Source: Chiridota heheva (lineage: Eukaryota; Echinodermata; Holothuroidea; Apodida; Chiridotidae). Taken from it: a DNA stretch of 64,000 nucleotides. Below, one piece after another: positions 22,660 to 35,587 of the stretch. The notes below the pieces were generated by a model. That model searched no databases. It was not told where the DNA came from and saw only the letters and a program-made list of their open reading frames with translations. The DNA lies in NCBI GenBank assembly GCA_020152595.1, contig JAIGNY010002171.1, positions 4,018,501 to 4,082,500 of the forward strand, in the 5' to 3' direction. Positions within the stretch are counted from its first letter, which is position 1, and every line of letters starts with the position of its first letter. A program made the position numbers and the translations under genes.

Positions 22660-25600
22660 CAGTACCGCTCACATTAAATTGGCCGTCGCATCGTGTATCG
22701 TGATCACGATAACATTCCATATCGAAATCCTGAACACTTGCTAACGTTATAACTATACTACAGTGAATCACGATTGAACGATATATCGTGATATCACGCA
22801 CCGCGATATCGTACATTCTAGCTGCATAAAGGTAATACGTAATTTCAACCTGAGTGCGCCCAGATTCGTAACTTAAATTCGGCCCGGTTTTTTTATTTTC
22901 ACGCTTTTTGGTAGGTCGAATAACGTAAATTCCTGCGTCAGTGAGTTCATATTGTGCGAGACAAAGTTTAGGAATCGATATTGTCTGGAGGTTTGCTGGA
23001 CAATCTTAGTATTATTTGCCTAACGGTACTACTAGGGCCCCACGATACGCTTACATGTAAAAATATTAGCCTAGGCTTAAAATTGTTTTGAAATATTGAC
23101 GCCATATTATGTATTATCAAATGTATTTTTCACAATATGCTGCAGTCAAATAGACCTTTGCCTTCGCATATCATCGGTAATTGACCAAAACAAGATGGCA
23201 ACAACCATTGAGTTGCACATTAAAATGTATACAAAACGGCTTATAACTTTTGTTAGAAGCATATTTATTCTCAGCTGTCACTGAGGCAATTTAAATACGT
23301 ACCCTGGCCTGAAGTGCACCAATCATGATAGCCATGAAATCGGATGCGTCCCCCTCCCCCACAATAAAAAAAAATTCTAAAGAATAGCCTACAGCGAAAA
23401 TGGTGTAAAAATTTTTTTGATACAATTTTGGTCATGATTGTCTTTTTTTTGTTCCATGAAAATCTAATGTTTTTTCTCTTGTTTCTTTCTTTTTAGGGAG
23501 ATAAGTATAGTTTATCCTTGTATTATTGCTTTCTTTCTTCTTTATTTACTGTTTAGCATGTTATACTTAATTGGTTTTATATCGTCTTCAATAAAAAAAA
23601 ATTTGCACGATTTTGTTTTCATTCTTCTTGATCGCATTTCCTAACTGGCAGATCATGAATCAAAAGGATATTTCTTCTCTTCGTCTTATTGTTTACTTAC
23701 AGTATGAGTCCATTTTCCAACATTTAAGTAGTGACCGATGCGAGCAGTTTGACAATTGCGCCGGTAAAAGCGCCGGTACTGTGTGTAATATTTAACGTCT
23801 GCACACGTACTGAACATGCAAATTTCTTTAGTTCAGATAAGTTTAAACTGATGCAAATTTGCCGTTTTGGGCAAAATTAAGTATTTCATTTCCCGTGTCT
23901 TTTCAAAGGACACATATCAGCCCACAATAAATTGGTAACGACAATGCAGAGTGTACCACAGAGATTTACGATCATTATTTATTTTCAATAAGTTCAACAA
24001 AAAATTACAACCTGAAAAGTAAGGAACCGTGGCAACGCAACGCGTGTGTCTGCACTATCATGGCACAGCCATTTTTTCTATAAATCATAAAATGAAAATT
24101 GAATGAAATAATATAAATTAAAACTAAAATGATAAGTTTAAATACAAAGGATCGGCGCAATAAAAATAAACAAGTTTAACTTACTGAGATTTCCAGGTTT
24201 TATTCGAAATATATAGTATTCCAAATAGTCAAGTAAAATTTTAACTCGTGAAATATTTCCAACAAAATATTAAGAAACGTTGTCAAAAACTTTTTAATAT
24301 GTTGTTCCATATACAGTAACAGTAAAACGCGAAAGAAAAGAATAATAAAATAAGAACAAATACAATTCTAAACTAAGCACTCTTTGCTCAGTGTAGACCT
24401 CCGTGTTGAAAAAATGCATCAAAATCTTTTCAAATCAGCGACGTAAGTAAACAGAAACACACATATGCTCCCACTATTTGATAAGCCCAGGTGCAAAAAA
24501 TTTTCTTTATAAATTAGATCCGTGCGAAAATGTCTTTCCTTTCAACAAATATATTTTAATTCCTACCCGAAACTTACGAACATAAACACCATTAACATTA
24601 ATCTCTATGAAACACATACTGCAAAAACACGGCAAACTTCTAAAGGATCATAAATAATGCCGCTGCCCCATTCCCAGCACATTTGACAGATTTGTTTACA
24701 AATTGACGCCAGCTGCGTCTGGACTTTGGCCTAACGCGGTCCAATTAATTAAGATTGGCACATTTAAAGGGAAATACTTACAAAAGTGTATGCCCCCTCC
24801 CGATTTTCATGTTGTCTTCCAAATATTTGAAGTCTGACATAAACTTGAGTTTGGTGGTTATGGTTAAGGGACTGGGGATCACAGCGGTTAATAGCGATTA
24901 TTAGTGGTACTCCATGAGTGATTCCTTCTTATACATGTTTAATTTAATATTGTCAGGCTATCAAATTTAGGGTGGGGGCATTCTCCTTTATGAAAACATA
25001 CCGTAATTTGGTAGATTATCTCGTCCCCTCTCCAGTTTTCTTCAATTTCTCCAAAAAAATTGAAGTATTAAGACAGCAAGGGTGCGGGGATGGCGAGGGC
25101 GGCGGAAAAGTGGATCTTTGTTATGATTTCCTAGCTCGTTTGCAAGTTGAAGCGACAAACTGGGATCGTTGAACTATTGAATTTGGGGTGGGGGCATTCT
25201 CTTTTATGAAAACATAATTTTGAAGATCGATCGTCCCCTCCCCAATTTCTCCTCAAAAATGGAAGTATTACGAATAGGAAGGGGTGGACAGGGCGGGGTG
25301 GGGCGGCAGTGCCATGGTTCTTTGTTAAGATCTCCCGTTTCAGGTTTCAAACGGCAAATTTGATCACCAAACATTGAATTTGAGATGGGATAATTCTTTT
25401 ACTGTGAAAACATACTTCAGATATGATATTGTCCTTTCCCCTCCCCATTTTCATGATTTGTTTTCCTGAATGAAGATAAGGCGATGCTTTCATCATCCCT
25501 CTCCCGTGCTCAGTAAATTTCCTCATATTTCTCACTTCACAAAATGTTAGATGTCCACTCCCCCTCCCGGTTTTGGTATTGTTGTCTTAATTTATAATAC

Positions 25601-27739
25601 GTTACGGCTTTCCTCCATTTTGAATGTTTACATAAAAGTGTCATGCATGCAATATGTCTGTCAACAATTGCGCCGGCGTGGCGAGAAGTTCGAGGAAACC
25701 TGTCGTCAGGTTATAAACCACCCAGACATGTGAAGGGGGAACGCGGGCGGCATATCTTTGAACAAGATATTTTGTTGTTTTTCTGACACAGTTCTAATAA
25801 TTTTGAAAAAAATGTAGAATTTATACTGACGCGATGTGTGGTAATAATTTGCTATACATTAACTTGGCGGCCATTAACTGGGGCGACAGCTCCTGCTTGG
25901 AAGGAATGTACCACTGGTTTATGGAAGTTTTTTCCAGTTTTTGTTATGTGCAAAGATAAAAGTAAAGCATACGTTTTTAAAACAAGGAAATAGCGTTTGT
26001 TTGCAGTTTTACAGCTTTCATATTTTTTTGTTTTATTTTCTATGACGGAGAAGTTAAAAAAAAATGTCTTTATCTTTGGAAACTTGTTTTGATAAAGTTT
26101 TAAACATTTTTTGAACCAGGACTTTAATATTCGGAATATAAATATCTAAGTAAGTTGATGTTGTTAATTTCGTTGTGTATTCTCTCATACTTTTTTCAAG
26201 TCGATTTGTACATATTTTCCCGTAATTTTAAAGTCCTAACAAGTTGCCGTTCGCTGCAATAAACATTGCGCAGCTTTTTCTGTCTCGTCTAAGGAATTGC
26301 GTTTTTTGAAGTTGGAAAACAGTTTGGCTAACCTTTTTTAACTTGACATGCTTTCAAAATATTCCATGGATCAATTATATGGCAAAAATGTTTGCTTAAA
26401 ATTGTTGGTTATACATGTATCTATTTCACCGAGATTGAAATTACATACAAATGTAGGTTACAAAATGTTGGAATTAAAAATAACAGAAAAGGAAAAAGGT
26501 ACAAGCAATATTGTACTAGCGACTAAAAATAATCTGCACATTGAAAACACTAACTTAGGATGTTCACATACTATTAATGTAGGCCCTAATAATACTTCGA
26601 TATGATGAATCAAACTCACATTGCGTTTGTGAATAATCAAACGAAAAAAATATGTATATGGAAAATTTGCCAAAGTTCCCAGCCCCCTCCCATTCATCCG
26701 TCGAAAAGAAAGCCTGCTGGCTACAGGCCTGAATATATTACAAAACATTTCATAGGTTCCTAATCAGATTAGGTTTAATCTTTTGTAATAAAGGTGACAC
26801 CAACTTGAAAAAATGTTTTAATTTGCCTGCGGTCCCCACTCTATTGGGTAGAAGTTGTATTTTACTTGGGAGGAAGTCAGAGGTAGGACCGTAGGGTGGG
26901 TTGAAACTGTTTGGTCAAATTTCCCTTTTTTTTCAAGGCAAATTTGTTGTATTTCCTTTAAAATTCAAGGTAACCTTTTAATGCCAATATATAAAGAATT
27001 GTATAGGAAAATAACAAGGATGTACATTAAAAATGTCGGTAGGCCTACTCATTTCTTAACTCTCCTCCCCAAAGATAACTTAAACTTACGATTTGTCTAT
27101 TTATTTCTTTGTTAATTAAATATTTAAATGAGATAATGATTGCATACAATATTAATCTAAGGGTTATCATATGTCGTATTTTGATCTTATCTTGCCCGTA
27201 AAAACACGAATTAACAAGTTGCAGTCAATGCAGTGTCCTATTTTGGACATACTCGTCACTGACTGCACACTAACTTAACTAAGTATAATGCTATTACTAA
27301 CGTTAGGCGTACACTGATATTAGAACACTAGTGGCATACAGCTCCAAAGCATGTGTATATAGGCCTAGTGCTTATTCCGCTGAAATTTTTTGGTCAGTGT
27401 CTATTTATGATTACATCGTGGTCGACAATTATCGGAAGCCGACAATTATCGGAAAATTCTCCTACAATTCTAGATTTTTCTAACTGCAAAAGCCTTCCCC
27501 AATTCTTCAAAATCCCGATAGAACGATCGTTCGTTCTGCTACGTAATTCACGCTAAAACGAAAACAGAATCGTGCCATTTAGATGCCTATGCACACCATA
27601 ACGATAAAATGAACGCGATGCGACGGCCGATATTACGTTAAGCATTTGCAATAGGTGTAATGGAAACGTTGTTATAGTTGGAACGTGATATTTTATCACG
27701 CTTCACGATGCGACGGCCAATTTAATGTGGGCGGTACTG
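22660..27739. mobile_element. 5,080-bp segment bounded by ~36-bp inverted repeats
   Basis: The left end starts CAGTACCGCTCACATTAAAT and continues TGGCCGTCGCATCGTG. The right end is its inverse complement with one mismatch (CACGATGCGACGGCC ... GCGGTACTG). TA flanks both ends (22658-22659 and 27740-27741), consistent with a TA target duplication as in Tc1/mariner-type transposons. The subterminal DNA is rich in palindromes (ATCGTGATCACGAT), and GATGCGACGGCC is repeated at 27617. No transposase-like frame was found; inside are short tandem repeats and AT-rich sequence. It is either one large non-autonomous element or two oppositely oriented related ends. Confidence 0.65.
24965..25400. repeat. 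Diverged tandem repeat, period about 200 bp
   Basis: A block like AATTTGGGGTGGGGGCATTC followed by TTTTATGAAAACATA recurs near 24966 and 25179, with a weaker copy near 25377. Each is followed by GTCCCCTCC-type and CAGTTT/CAATTT-like sequence. It sits inside the 5-kb inverted-repeat segment. Confidence 0.6.
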
Positions 27740-29441
27740 TACCTTACTTAAATAACTTCTGGATAATTGTTTCTAATCATACAGAAACAACCAATTAACA
27801 TTCAAAGAAATACATAAACATTTGCAATGGAATTGCCTATGACATCATCAAACACAAATTCATCATACTTTACAAAAACTTTAAAAAGCCTCTGGGAAAT
27901 CTTTCAAAATGCATATCTCCTGAATAGTATATGATATCAATGTGATTTTTCGTTGGCTCTAAAAGTATGCTGAAAATTTTACAAAAAAAACATGGGAATA
28001 TTCCTTTAACAGTACCTGTCCTTATGTTATAAATCTAAAGTAGAACATCACTGATCATAACTCTCGTAAATATCCCCGCTACGCTTAGCGAGGTAAATTT
28101 ACTTCAAGTTATACCTTACCTTCCATGCTATTAATATGCAATCAGATTGGAACCGAGGATAGGAGGAAGGGAGTTCAGACCGCAGCACAATTTTCTAAAG
28201 ACTGGTACTAAAACTCTCACTAGTCTTATCCTGCTTAAAGGACGAAATTCCTTCTTCTCTAAGAATGAAAGACCTCAGAGTGGGAAGAACTAAAACATAG
28301 TAAACCTCTTCTAGTTACAGTCAAACCAAACAAGGCACTATTTGTTAACACTAACTGAGGCAAACGTTGCATGACCCTGAGTTAAAAACTCGGAAAACAT
28401 GCCAACCGGAAGAGCGTTTGGACACGATATGAATATCATAGTAGTGTCTACAACACCACAAAACACACCGAGTTCGTCTACGAGACGGAACCAGCTGGTA
28501 AAATACGATTGGGAACGAAGCGTGTACTAGCTATAACCAAATAAAGAATTCCCGGACCAGAAAAAGTTCGTTAGCACGTAACTGCATAAGAGCAAAAGTT
28601 AGTGGGGTAACACAAGCTTCGCAAAGTAAGTCAAGCAAAAACAAGGGAAAAAAAACGTGATATTTCCCGAACGGCGGCACAAGAAATCCTGTGAAAGGGG
28701 CTATGCCTCGAATCCGAGTGCACACCCCAGCCATTCCATGAACAGTGTCGACTACATTAAGAGATTGCTTCTGGACAATCCATCGGAAGAAAAGGTCTCG
28801 CGATACAGTACGATGAGATCTCTGTGTATCTACCCTGTGGTCACGAATTAATGATCGTCGACCCAACTGGAAAACCTCGGTGGATGGCTGCAAGCTATCC
28901 TAGAGCCTTTGACTGAACCAAGTCTGCCCCCCTCCAAAATGGGGAGGGGGTGAACAACTCCTCAGAAAGGCATTGCTATGCCAAGCATCGACGGACCAAG
29001 GCCACACAGTCAAACGAAGTCCTCTGGGACTGTGATGCAGTTTGCCGGAGCCCAGGAAAGAGACAGAAGTCGTCCCTGACCAAAGGCTCGTACGGGAAGC
29101 CTGCAAAGTCTTGAGCAGCTGAGGGAACCGCAGTTGGCCGGGCCAAGTGGGCACTATGGGTTGTACGTTGCCTTGTTTACCATACTTGGTAGCGGCGTGA
29201 AAGGCAGAAAACGTAACTCACCTAGTTAGTCCCTTTGAAAAGTAAATGCGTCGACCACGAAACCCGCGGGTCAGGAGATAGAACGCAAAGAATCGATAGC
29301 TTGCGATCGTCTACAGGTGTGGACAGACCTATGTCCGGGAGACCGAATAAGGTCCTGATTGCTCTGGTCACCTATGGGAAGCACGCCCATCCTGTGGGGA
29401 TTGTACTGAAGCGATGTCCCCGTAGTCCAAGGTGAGCGGCC

Positions 29442-29984
29442 TTAAGGCTGGCATAGTTCGTCCTGTGCCGAGATGAGAGGAAGGATTTCAGAAACTTTTG
29501 TTGGAGTCCATTCCTCTCTGTCCGAAAAGGAAACTACAACAGTGGTGTAAAGTCGGCGCAAATCTGAACTGCCTTGCTCAGCACTAGCGGTAAAGGTGAA
29601 AAATGCCTGGCATACTGCCTGTGAAATATGCCAAGTACAAGTCCAAGTTTCTGTCATAGGGGGTCTCATGAAATGTGCCCTTACCTCGACCAAGACGCAT
29701 CCGTCAGCACTGACAGTGAAAGTCTGATGGGTGGAAACTTTGTTCCTCACAACAGGTGGGAGCATCCGCACCACCGCCAGATGGGGGTGGCCACCCACGA
29801 AATGTGTAAAGCGGAAGTACTGTATGAAACCATCTTCAGCCCGAGGGTAGACTTCAACAACGCCCTCTCCATGGTTCCCCATGTCTGGGGGTGTCAAAAG
29901 TATGCATCGGTCGCTGATGGCCTGTGGTGTGTGGGATGCAACAACCTCTCCTCCACGGCCTGTGTGATCCAAAACAGAAATCAA
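29442..29984 (-). CDS. Hypothetical 180-residue open frame
   Basis: This is the longest open frame in the window not made of tandem repeats, lying in the GC-richer island. The frame starts MISVLDHTGRGGEVVAS and ends DELCQP. I recognise no domain; there is no signal peptide, clear membrane segment or zinc motif. Other minus-strand frames nearby (29854-30048, 28900-29154, 28531-28893) are in different registers and could be pieces of one decayed coding region, or openness by chance in GC-rich DNA. No promoter, splice or polyadenylation signal supports expression. Confidence 0.2.
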   Translation of the reverse strand: MISVLDHTGRGGEVVASHTPQAISDRCILLTPPDMGNHGEGVVEVYPRAEDGFIQYFRFTHFVGGHPHLAVVRMLPPVVRNKVSTHQTFTVSADGCVLVEVRAHFMRPPMTETWTCTWHISQAVCQAFFTFTASAEQGSSDLRRLYTTVVVSFSDREEWTPTKVSEILPLISAQDELCQP

Positions 29985-31076
29985 GATGTAGAGAGGTCCA
30001 TGAAGGAAGAAAATAACCTCCCTTGGATGAAACTATAATTCTTCCCATTAGAGCTTCCAGCTTCTTCCTCTGTCCCTACCCCAGGACCTGCACCATTGTG
30101 GAGAGGACCGGAGAGAGAAATGAGCGAAATACCGAATTTTGGCGAAATGCCCAGGGTGAGGTGCTGTTGAGCGGATAGAGTCTTTCAGGTTGATAGCACT
30201 AATAATTTAATTCTAAAGTGCTGTTGAATGGCTTGTCTTTCAGCTTGATAACACTGATAAGTTAATTCTAACTTAGGGTTAACGTACGTCATACACTTTA
30301 CTCTGTAAAAACTCGTATAACAGCGGAGCTAGGGAGCCCCGGTGATCGAGGAGCAACGTGGCAGATAAGACCGCTGACACTGAGCAAAGTTTGTTAAAAT
30401 TTTAGTGAACTAAACCAATGAGTAAAACCCGGCTAGTCAAAAAGACTTGCATGGTTGAAAGTACGAACAACAAGACGTTGTTGGTCTGACTGGTACCCTA
30501 CACTGGTTTGCGAATTAATATAAATTGTATACAAAACGGGCTGCTAATCATGTAAGGCTATGTAGCTGCGAGACAGTTTTGGGTCGTAAGACCGCAGAGC
30601 CGCACGTCATTGTCTACAGCTCTGAAGCGGTGTCTAAAGACTGTAGCAGTTGCGGAACCACGTAGCTCTAGGCACTCCTATCAACAGCAAAACTTGTATG
30701 AAGTTGATTGGAAAAGGTGTTAACGTACGACGTATAGTTACAACCTTGGAACTGCGGGGCCTATGGCTATGGATGTGGAGAAAACTAATACCGTATGTCT
30801 GTACGGATAGTTATTTAACAGGCCATGAAGCCGCAAGCCGCGTTGAACTGCTTTAAGAAGGTGTTAAAGTATAGTATGAACTATGTGCCGTTGTTTTTAA
30901 TAGCTACCCCGATTGCGAGATTGTCTATCAAAAAGCCACTTATGTCAAGAAAAGTATCCTTCGTGGAGTTAATTTTGACAGGGGGTTTAACGTACTACGT
31001 CAACTGTACGAGTCGTTAACCCAACCACTGGGGTAGAAATCACAGAAGAGTTGACATCCTGTGTATACTACACGGG

Positions 31077-31980
31077 CCGTTAATTCCGTTAAACACCCTT
31101 CACCACGGAGCTGAGAAGCTCATGGCTACGTGGGGGGACAAACGCCATATTCAATACATGTCCCTGTTAAGTAGTATAGAGCCGTCATGGATCTACAAAG
31201 GCGTCAACGTGCAAAGTAAGTTCTACTAGCCATCCGCCCAGTTTGCCTCTGTTCACCACGGAGCAACAAAGCTAGCGGCTACTTGAGGGGGACTACCACT
31301 GTACTAGTACATGTCCCTAACGTAGTAGCTATCAGTACAAAAGAAGCGTCTGGGTCTACGATAGCTTTGACGTACCACATCTGTTACATGAGTCGTTACC
31401 TCAGTATACTTTTATTCACCACGGGGCCACTGAGTAAGTGGCTACGCGTGAGGGATTTAAGTCGTACTCAGTACGCGTTCCTGTTGGAATAGCTAAAAAT
31501 ATACTGGAGCCATATGGGATACGGAGGAGTTCACGTGCTACGCTGCTCCATACGAGCCGTTAACTCTGATTGTTTCACTATGGAGCTACGAAGCTGGTAG
31601 CTGAGTGGGGAAGAGGGGGGGGGGGGGACTACCATCGTACTCAGTAGGTGTCCCAGTAAGAATAACGGCCGCGGAACTCTGTACTCCTAGCTACTGGTCG
31701 CTTACCACGCAGCTGCGCTGCTGGTGTATGCCGTTAACTCCGTTTTTATCTATTCACTATGGAGCAGCGTAGCTGGTGGCTACATGTGGGGACTGCCTTG
31801 GAACGCTGTACGCGCCCCAGTAAGAATGATGACTGTGGAACTTTGTGGCACGCGGCTATTGGTCGCATTATCCAAAAGTTGTGTAATCCGGGTTTACCGT
31901 CTGTTGTACATTATCCCGTGTAGGTCCTGTGGGGGCCGTAACAGCCCATTCACCAGAAGGGCCATACGGGACCCCACAAC
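31077..31980. repeat. Diverged tandem repeat, period about 153-194 bp
   Basis: Units are anchored by a CACCACGGAGC/CACTATGGAGC box followed by AAGCTGGTGGCTAC-like sequence, a G run (GTGGGGA) and GTAC...GTCCC. The boxes begin at 31101, 31254, 31417, 31576, 31755 and, weakly, 31949. Many units are preceded by GCCGTTAACTCCG. The similarity is low but ordered, so this is an old array. Confidence 0.65.
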
Positions 31981-32457
31981 GGAGCCGTAGGGGTTGCAGA
32001 GTGTAGCTACAGAACTATATGGACCTGTAAAGCCATGTCCCGGACTCCTGTCTTAGAGCCGCACGGAAAATAATTTAATAAAATGGGATGACTTTGATCA
32101 TGTCTTTAAATCAATTAGTAATTGTCAAATTTGTTGCATTTAATATACAGGTGTTGGTCAGCAGGAAAGGCAAAGGGATACCAAAATAAATGGGTTTTAT
32201 ATTTCAAGTCAGAAATAAATTAAACATTAACCTACTTGTTTTCAAGAATGGTTGGAAGCACTGCATCATCACCTCTCACATGCCGCTGCTTTGTCAGACT
32301 TGTTCTAAGCACAGCACAACACACTGAATTAAAATCTGGGCAAGTTGTAATGCAAACATTATTATAATAATAATAATAATACTAAATGTTACTTAAATAC
32401 ACCATTCACCAAAGTACCATGGCGCTCACAAAGTAAAATAAAACAAAATGAAAAATA

Positions 32458-34104
32458 TCAAAATAAGTGGGTCTGTAAGAGTTTTTTAAATACTGTGGTG
32501 GATGGAGAAGTTCTTATGTCGGTGGGTAAAGTGTTCCAGGATCTGGATGCAAGTATTTCAAATCTTTTGTCACCTATAGCAGAATTGGATGTGGGTATGT
32601 GAAGTCGGGTGGAGTCATTACTCGATCTGAGTTCACGTGTGGGTTTCCTTATCTTGATTATATCCTTTAAATACCAAGGCGCCTCACCATTCAAGATTTT
32701 GTAGATAAAGAGTAGTGTTTTGTAGGTGACCCGTTTTGATATTGGTAGCCAGTGTAGCTTGCTGATCAATGGACCTGGATCAGTTTGTCTACCAACACCG
32801 AATATCAGACGCGCTGCTCTATTCTGGAGACGCTGCAATCTCTACGAGACATAACAGTAAAGAGTGAGTTGCAGTAGTCCAGCCTGGATGTGATTAAAGC
32901 ACGAACTAGGTGGTGACATGTATTTGTGTCGATAAATCTTCGAATACGCCAGAGGTTTCTGATGTGGTAAATTATTGACCGACGTAGAGCGTCAACATGG
33001 CTGGATAAGGAAAGCGAAGAACTGAAAGTGACACCAAGGTTACAGATTGATTTGGATGGTTTAATACTGCTTGACCCAACAGTGATCTTCAACTCAGGTA
33101 GTATTCTAAAAAGATGAGGTGAACCAGTTATGAAAAATTCAGTTTTAGTATCATTCAATTTCAAATAATTGACTTTCATCCAGATCCTCATTTCAGCAAT
33201 ACAGGAGGATAACTTTGTCATAGCATTTTCTACGTCGCTGGTGTTGCGAGGGTTGCAGGAGACATAATTGTGAATCGTCAGCATACATATGATAACTCAC
33301 TCCATGTTGTTTTGCAATGTCACCTAGTGGTGCAGTGTAAACCAGGAACAGCAAGGGTCCCAATATGGAACCTTGAGGGAGTCCATAGTTATGTGTTTTT
33401 GGTTTTAATAACTCATTAGAGACACTCACAGAGCTCTTCCATCCTGTAAGGTAGGACGAGAACCACCTAAGTGCAACTCCCTTTACTTTGAAGCGTTTCT
33501 CAAGACAAATAAGTAGGGTAGCATGGTCTACAGTATCAAATGCAGAGGTAAGGTCCAAAAGGACCATTAAAACAACTCTTTTTTAATCCACTTCTCCTAA
33601 AATGTCGTTCTGAATTTTATGCTGAATGTAGAGGATCCATCACATTATTGTCATTGAGGTGGTTGATGAATTGAGTGGCCACACATTTTTCAATTACCTT
33701 TGCATTAAACGCCAAATTGCTAAGTGGCCGATAATTCTTTGGATCCTCTTTATCTGAAGTTAGCTTTTTAAGCAAAGGTTTGATGACAGCAAAAAGTGCA
33801 TCATCAGGAAAGACTCCTGTATCAAGTGAAGCGTTGACAATATTGGTTAAGGTTGGTAGATAATGAGCTATGTGTTTCTTCAATAACCAAATGGTTTAGG
33901 GTCAAGTGAGCATGATGCATTAGACATGAGTGAAATAAGTTTATGGGCGTCCATTTGAGTCATTTGGTTAAATTCTAAAAAAGTTGAACAATCGTAAGGT
34001 GGATCATCAAGTGCATGAGGGTCCAGTGTCACGTTGGAATTATTCATATCTAAACGAATATCTTCAACCTTGTCCGAAAAGAAAACAGCAAAGCAGTCAC
34101 TCAA
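32458..34104 (-). pseudogene. LINE reverse transcriptase region, inactive
   Basis: Fragments in order on the minus strand: linker (34104-33880), RT fingers with a DPKNYRPLSNL motif (33883-33617), RT palm with LLDLTSAFDTVDH, GLPQGSILGPLLF and the YADD catalytic box (33567-33193), thumb (33284-32805), and the C-terminal region with RLQNRAARLIFG, LHWLPI and SWNTLPTDIR (32838-32458). Breaks: a frameshift near 33885, loss of a short stretch plus a stop near 33590-33617, a frameshift just after YADD near 33275, and one near 32840. The catalytic aspartates remain but the frame is interrupted. In working relatives this enzyme copies the element RNA at a nicked target site. Confidence 0.9.
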
Positions 34105-35412
34105 CTTATGAGGCTTGATGTGATTGGGAAGGAATTTGATTTGGTTGTTTAAAAGGGAGTTCGCGATCTGAAAGACAGTTTTGTTGTCGGCATTGTTAAG
34201 TTTGCTAGCGTAATATAACTGCTTTGAATGTATAATTTTGGAAACCAGAAGTTTATTAGCAGAGACAAATGCTTGGCGATCAGCTTCAGAGCGAGTCTTC
34301 CTCCATTTACGTTCTGCCCATCACTTCTCTTGGCGGACTTGATGGATGGTTTTATTGTACCAAGGCATACGCCTCCTAATAAGGCGAGTGCGTGTCACTT
34401 AGGGCACAAATTCATCCAAAACTTTACTAACAATTGTGTTATGCCAACGAAGAAGTTCATTTGGGCAGTTGGTTTTTGGAACTGAGTTCAAACTCATCTC
34501 TAATGCAAGTGAAAACAAGTCGTTATCAATATCTTTATAATTTCTGACTGTAGATGTAGTCCTGCATGAGAGAGCTTTTGGTGTGTTCAGAGAGAAACAA
34601 ACCATGTGGTGATCAGATATCAAATTCTCAAAAACATCACAATGGCTAATCAAATCACTGTCCTCATTGGTTAAAACATGATCCAAAATATGACCATTTT
34701 TATGAGTTGAGAAAGTCACATGTTGGTATAAATGTGAAGATGAAATAATTTCAGCATATTGTTTAACATCCGACCTAGCTTGGTTATTCCAGTGAAAATT
34801 AAAATCACCCACTATCAGTAATTTACCAGGCAAGATAACTACATCATCCAAAAAGCTATCCAGTTCAGATAAAAAGTCAGTTGTTTTAAAGCCATCAGCC
34901 AGGGAGGGGGGTGGTCTCTAAATTACAACAAGATTTAAGTCCCTAGTATTGTTTGTGATACAAGCAGATTCAAATGAAATTAAAAGTTGTTTAGTTCTAA
35001 GGGATAAGTTGAGTAAATTCTTGGAGATCACAGCTAATCCACCTCCAGACCGACCAGTTGATCGTGGCATATTAAGAAATGAGTAACCAGGGGGTGTACA
35101 TTCGCCTATAACAACTCCATCATCATTGTGAAGCCAAGACTCAGTTATTATCATGGCATCAATGTCATGCTCAATAATACAATCACAGATGTATCTAGCT
35201 TTGTTCCTAATCGATTGCCCATTCCACAGGCAGAATCTAAGATCTCCATCAGTACTTACAAACTCTGGAATAGGCTTAAGATTAGACAGATAAGCTCCTC
35301 TAGATGAACAGGTTAAAGTGGCAGCCTCTGTTCTTTGAGTGACAAAAGAAGGTATGGGAAACTGTTGCTTAGTAAAAGCACGTTTTCCAGCTTTGTTGGT
35401 TTTGCAGTGCAA
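34105..35412 (-). pseudogene. LINE endonuclease and linker, inactive
   Basis: One frame on the minus strand carries the endonuclease motifs in order: CLWNGQSIRNK, ITESWLHND (catalytic Glu), GGGLAV, GDFNFHWN (Asp/Asn pair) and ISDHHMV (Asp-His). These define an apurinic/apyrimidinic-type endonuclease that nicks target DNA in L2/CR1-group elements. A TAG at 34918-34920 interrupts it between GGGLAV and GDFN, and a TAA at 34399-34401 ends the domain. Beyond that the same frame continues into the linker with RMPWYNK and AERKWRKTRSEADRQ, broken once more by a TGA. A frameshift near 35400 separates it from the short 5' segment. Confidence 0.88.
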
Positions 35413-35587
35413 ATTCCCAGGCTTTTGATTGTGTGATACATATCCCTCTCAATCCTCTGGGTAGCATACTTTTAAGCTGCAAAAGTTGCTCCTTTGAATA
35501 TCTGAGATTAGGCATTGTTAAAATCCCTAACAAAAGTATAAGTGCACTTCCAGAGAAAAGAATTTGCGCCATGAATGATGACCAAGT

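Larger units (their letters stand above)
28080..32070. other. GC-richer island of unknown origin
   Basis: Base composition shifts abruptly here to about half G+C by eye (for example 28900-29960) in AT-rich surroundings. The left part (28.1-30.1 kb) carries a few open frames without recognisable domains. A short duplication of about 57 bp lies at 30165-30285 (TCTTTCAG, TTGATA, CACT). The right part is a diverged tandem repeat, listed separately, with a G run at 31613-31627. No terminal repeats, RT, integrase or transposase motif was recognised. It may be an unclassified mobile element, satellite, or foreign segment. Confidence 0.5.
32357..35580 (-). mobile_element. Broken non-LTR retrotransposon, L2/CR1-like
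   Basis: On the minus strand it runs from a short 5' coding segment (RYSKEQLLQLK, about 35510) through an apurinic-type endonuclease, a linker and reverse transcriptase to a 3' tail. The tail contains GAGCGCCATGGTACTTTGG and ends in an (ATT)n run at 32361-32382, the microsatellite-type 3' end typical of L2-like elements. The domain order and the C-terminal LQRLQNRAARLI / HWLPI / WNTLP signature fit the L2/CR1 group. Stop codons, at least four frameshifts and a small deletion make it inactive. It lies in the same orientation as the host gene, inside its intron 1. Confidence 0.9.
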
